From Roseivirga ehrenbergii (GTDB lineage Bacteria > Bacteroidota > Bacteroidia > Cytophagales > Cyclobacteriaceae): a DNA stretch of 64,000 nucleotides. The stretch spans positions 62,001-126,000 of the forward strand of contig NZ_LQZQ01000002.1 in assembly GCF_001593005.1 (NCBI RefSeq), written 5' to 3'. Within the stretch, counting starts at the first letter, position 1; every line of letters begins with the position of its first letter. Both the position numbers and the translations under genes were made by a program. The notes below the pieces were generated by a model. It was given only the letters and a program-made list of their open reading frames with translations, made no database searches and was not told the origin of the DNA. Shown one piece after another: positions 63,788-64,000 of this stretch.

Positions 63788-64000
63788 TTAGGAACTGGTA
63801 GATTTAGTCTGTAACCCTTCTTGGCCATTTCTTATTTGTAACAACCTTAATCCGAAGACGCCAAACCAAAGGAAATAAATTACCAAGGAGATGTTAGTCC
63901 TTATGAATGTTTGGTCATTAAAGACAAATAAGCTCAAGATTCCCATTATTAGAATTATCAGCCCGGTTGTTAATGTATAATACTTTAAGAATTTATCTTT
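63788..64000 (-). CDS. Small membrane protein, C-terminal part (cut by window edge)
   Basis: A minus-strand frame open from the right edge to a TAA at 63790-63788 encodes 70 residues: two hydrophobic helices (YYTLTTGLIILIMGILSLFV, then ISLVIYFLWFGVFGLRLL) and a polar tail ending STSS. Coding-like composition, with no stop in 213 nt. The start lies beyond the window; no family recognised. Confidence 0.6.
   Translation of the reverse strand, partial: KDKFLKYYTLTTGLIILIMGILSLFVFNDQTFIRTNISLVIYFLWFGVFGLRLLQIRNGQEGLQTKSTSS

Overview
The window comes from the chromosome of a Bacteroidota bacterium, most likely a marine member of the Cytophagales (Roseivirga/Marivirga-like; inferred from gene content, not from any marker search). 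Supporting signs are the moderately AT-rich DNA, promoters with the Bacteroidota -7 box TAnnTTTG, a Rho with a large low-complexity insert, PorQ of the type IX secretion system, HisKA_2/LuxR and LytS/LytTR two-component pairs, and Bacteroidota-type families such as DUF6427- and DUF4221-like proteins. I see no rRNA, tRNA, insertion sequence, prophage or CRISPR array.

Layout. 1-3.4 kb: serS (with the start of a GNAT gene behind it) and rho. 3.5-9.8 kb: a signalling island with two HisKA_2 histidine kinases and three response regulators (two LuxR-type, one receiver-only), followed by a 473-bp gene-free stretch that appears to encode two tandem small RNAs. Four copies of the inverted repeat TAGACC-N4-GGTCTA stand exactly 23 nt upstream of four near-identical -7 boxes: before the two later regulator genes and before each predicted sRNA. 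This looks like a self-contained two-component/sRNA circuit. 9.8-21.2 kb: a GH3-family gene, then a sigma54 stress module (NtrC-type activator, receiver protein, PAS kinase) with Dps, CsbD, MscS, a coiled-coil lipoprotein, beta-barrel proteins and a DUF1328 peptide, several preceded by GG-N10-GC-like -24/-12 elements. 21.2-36.3 kb: LytTR/LytS pair, type II NADH dehydrogenase, a candidate ncRNA, a D-cysteine desulfhydrase/ACC deaminase homologue, radA, a SNF2 helicase, a LolC/E-type permease, rbfA, rpiB, tatC, glyA.

36.3-43.9 kb: a response regulator and an ECF sigma / anti-sigma-like TPR pair that face each other across two copies of one bipartite promoter motif, then an AlbA_2-domain protein, SYLF protein, CPBP protease, DUF885 peptidase and FKBP lipoprotein. 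44.1-50.9 kb: a cobalamin riboswitch and a six-gene operon (binding protein, permease, ATPase, TonB-dependent receptor, two paralogous PP-loop ATPases). 50.9-64 kb: DUF547 protein, beta-lactamase-like hydrolase, DUF4221-like lipoprotein, argH, hslU, porQ, lon, an OmpA/PD40 protein, and a truncated membrane-protein gene at the right edge.

The most novel material is the response-regulator/inverted-repeat/twin-sRNA circuit at 8.2-9.75 kb, then the sigma54 promoter set, the mirrored ECF promoters at 36.87-37.09 kb and the double PP-loop ATPases in the B12 operon.
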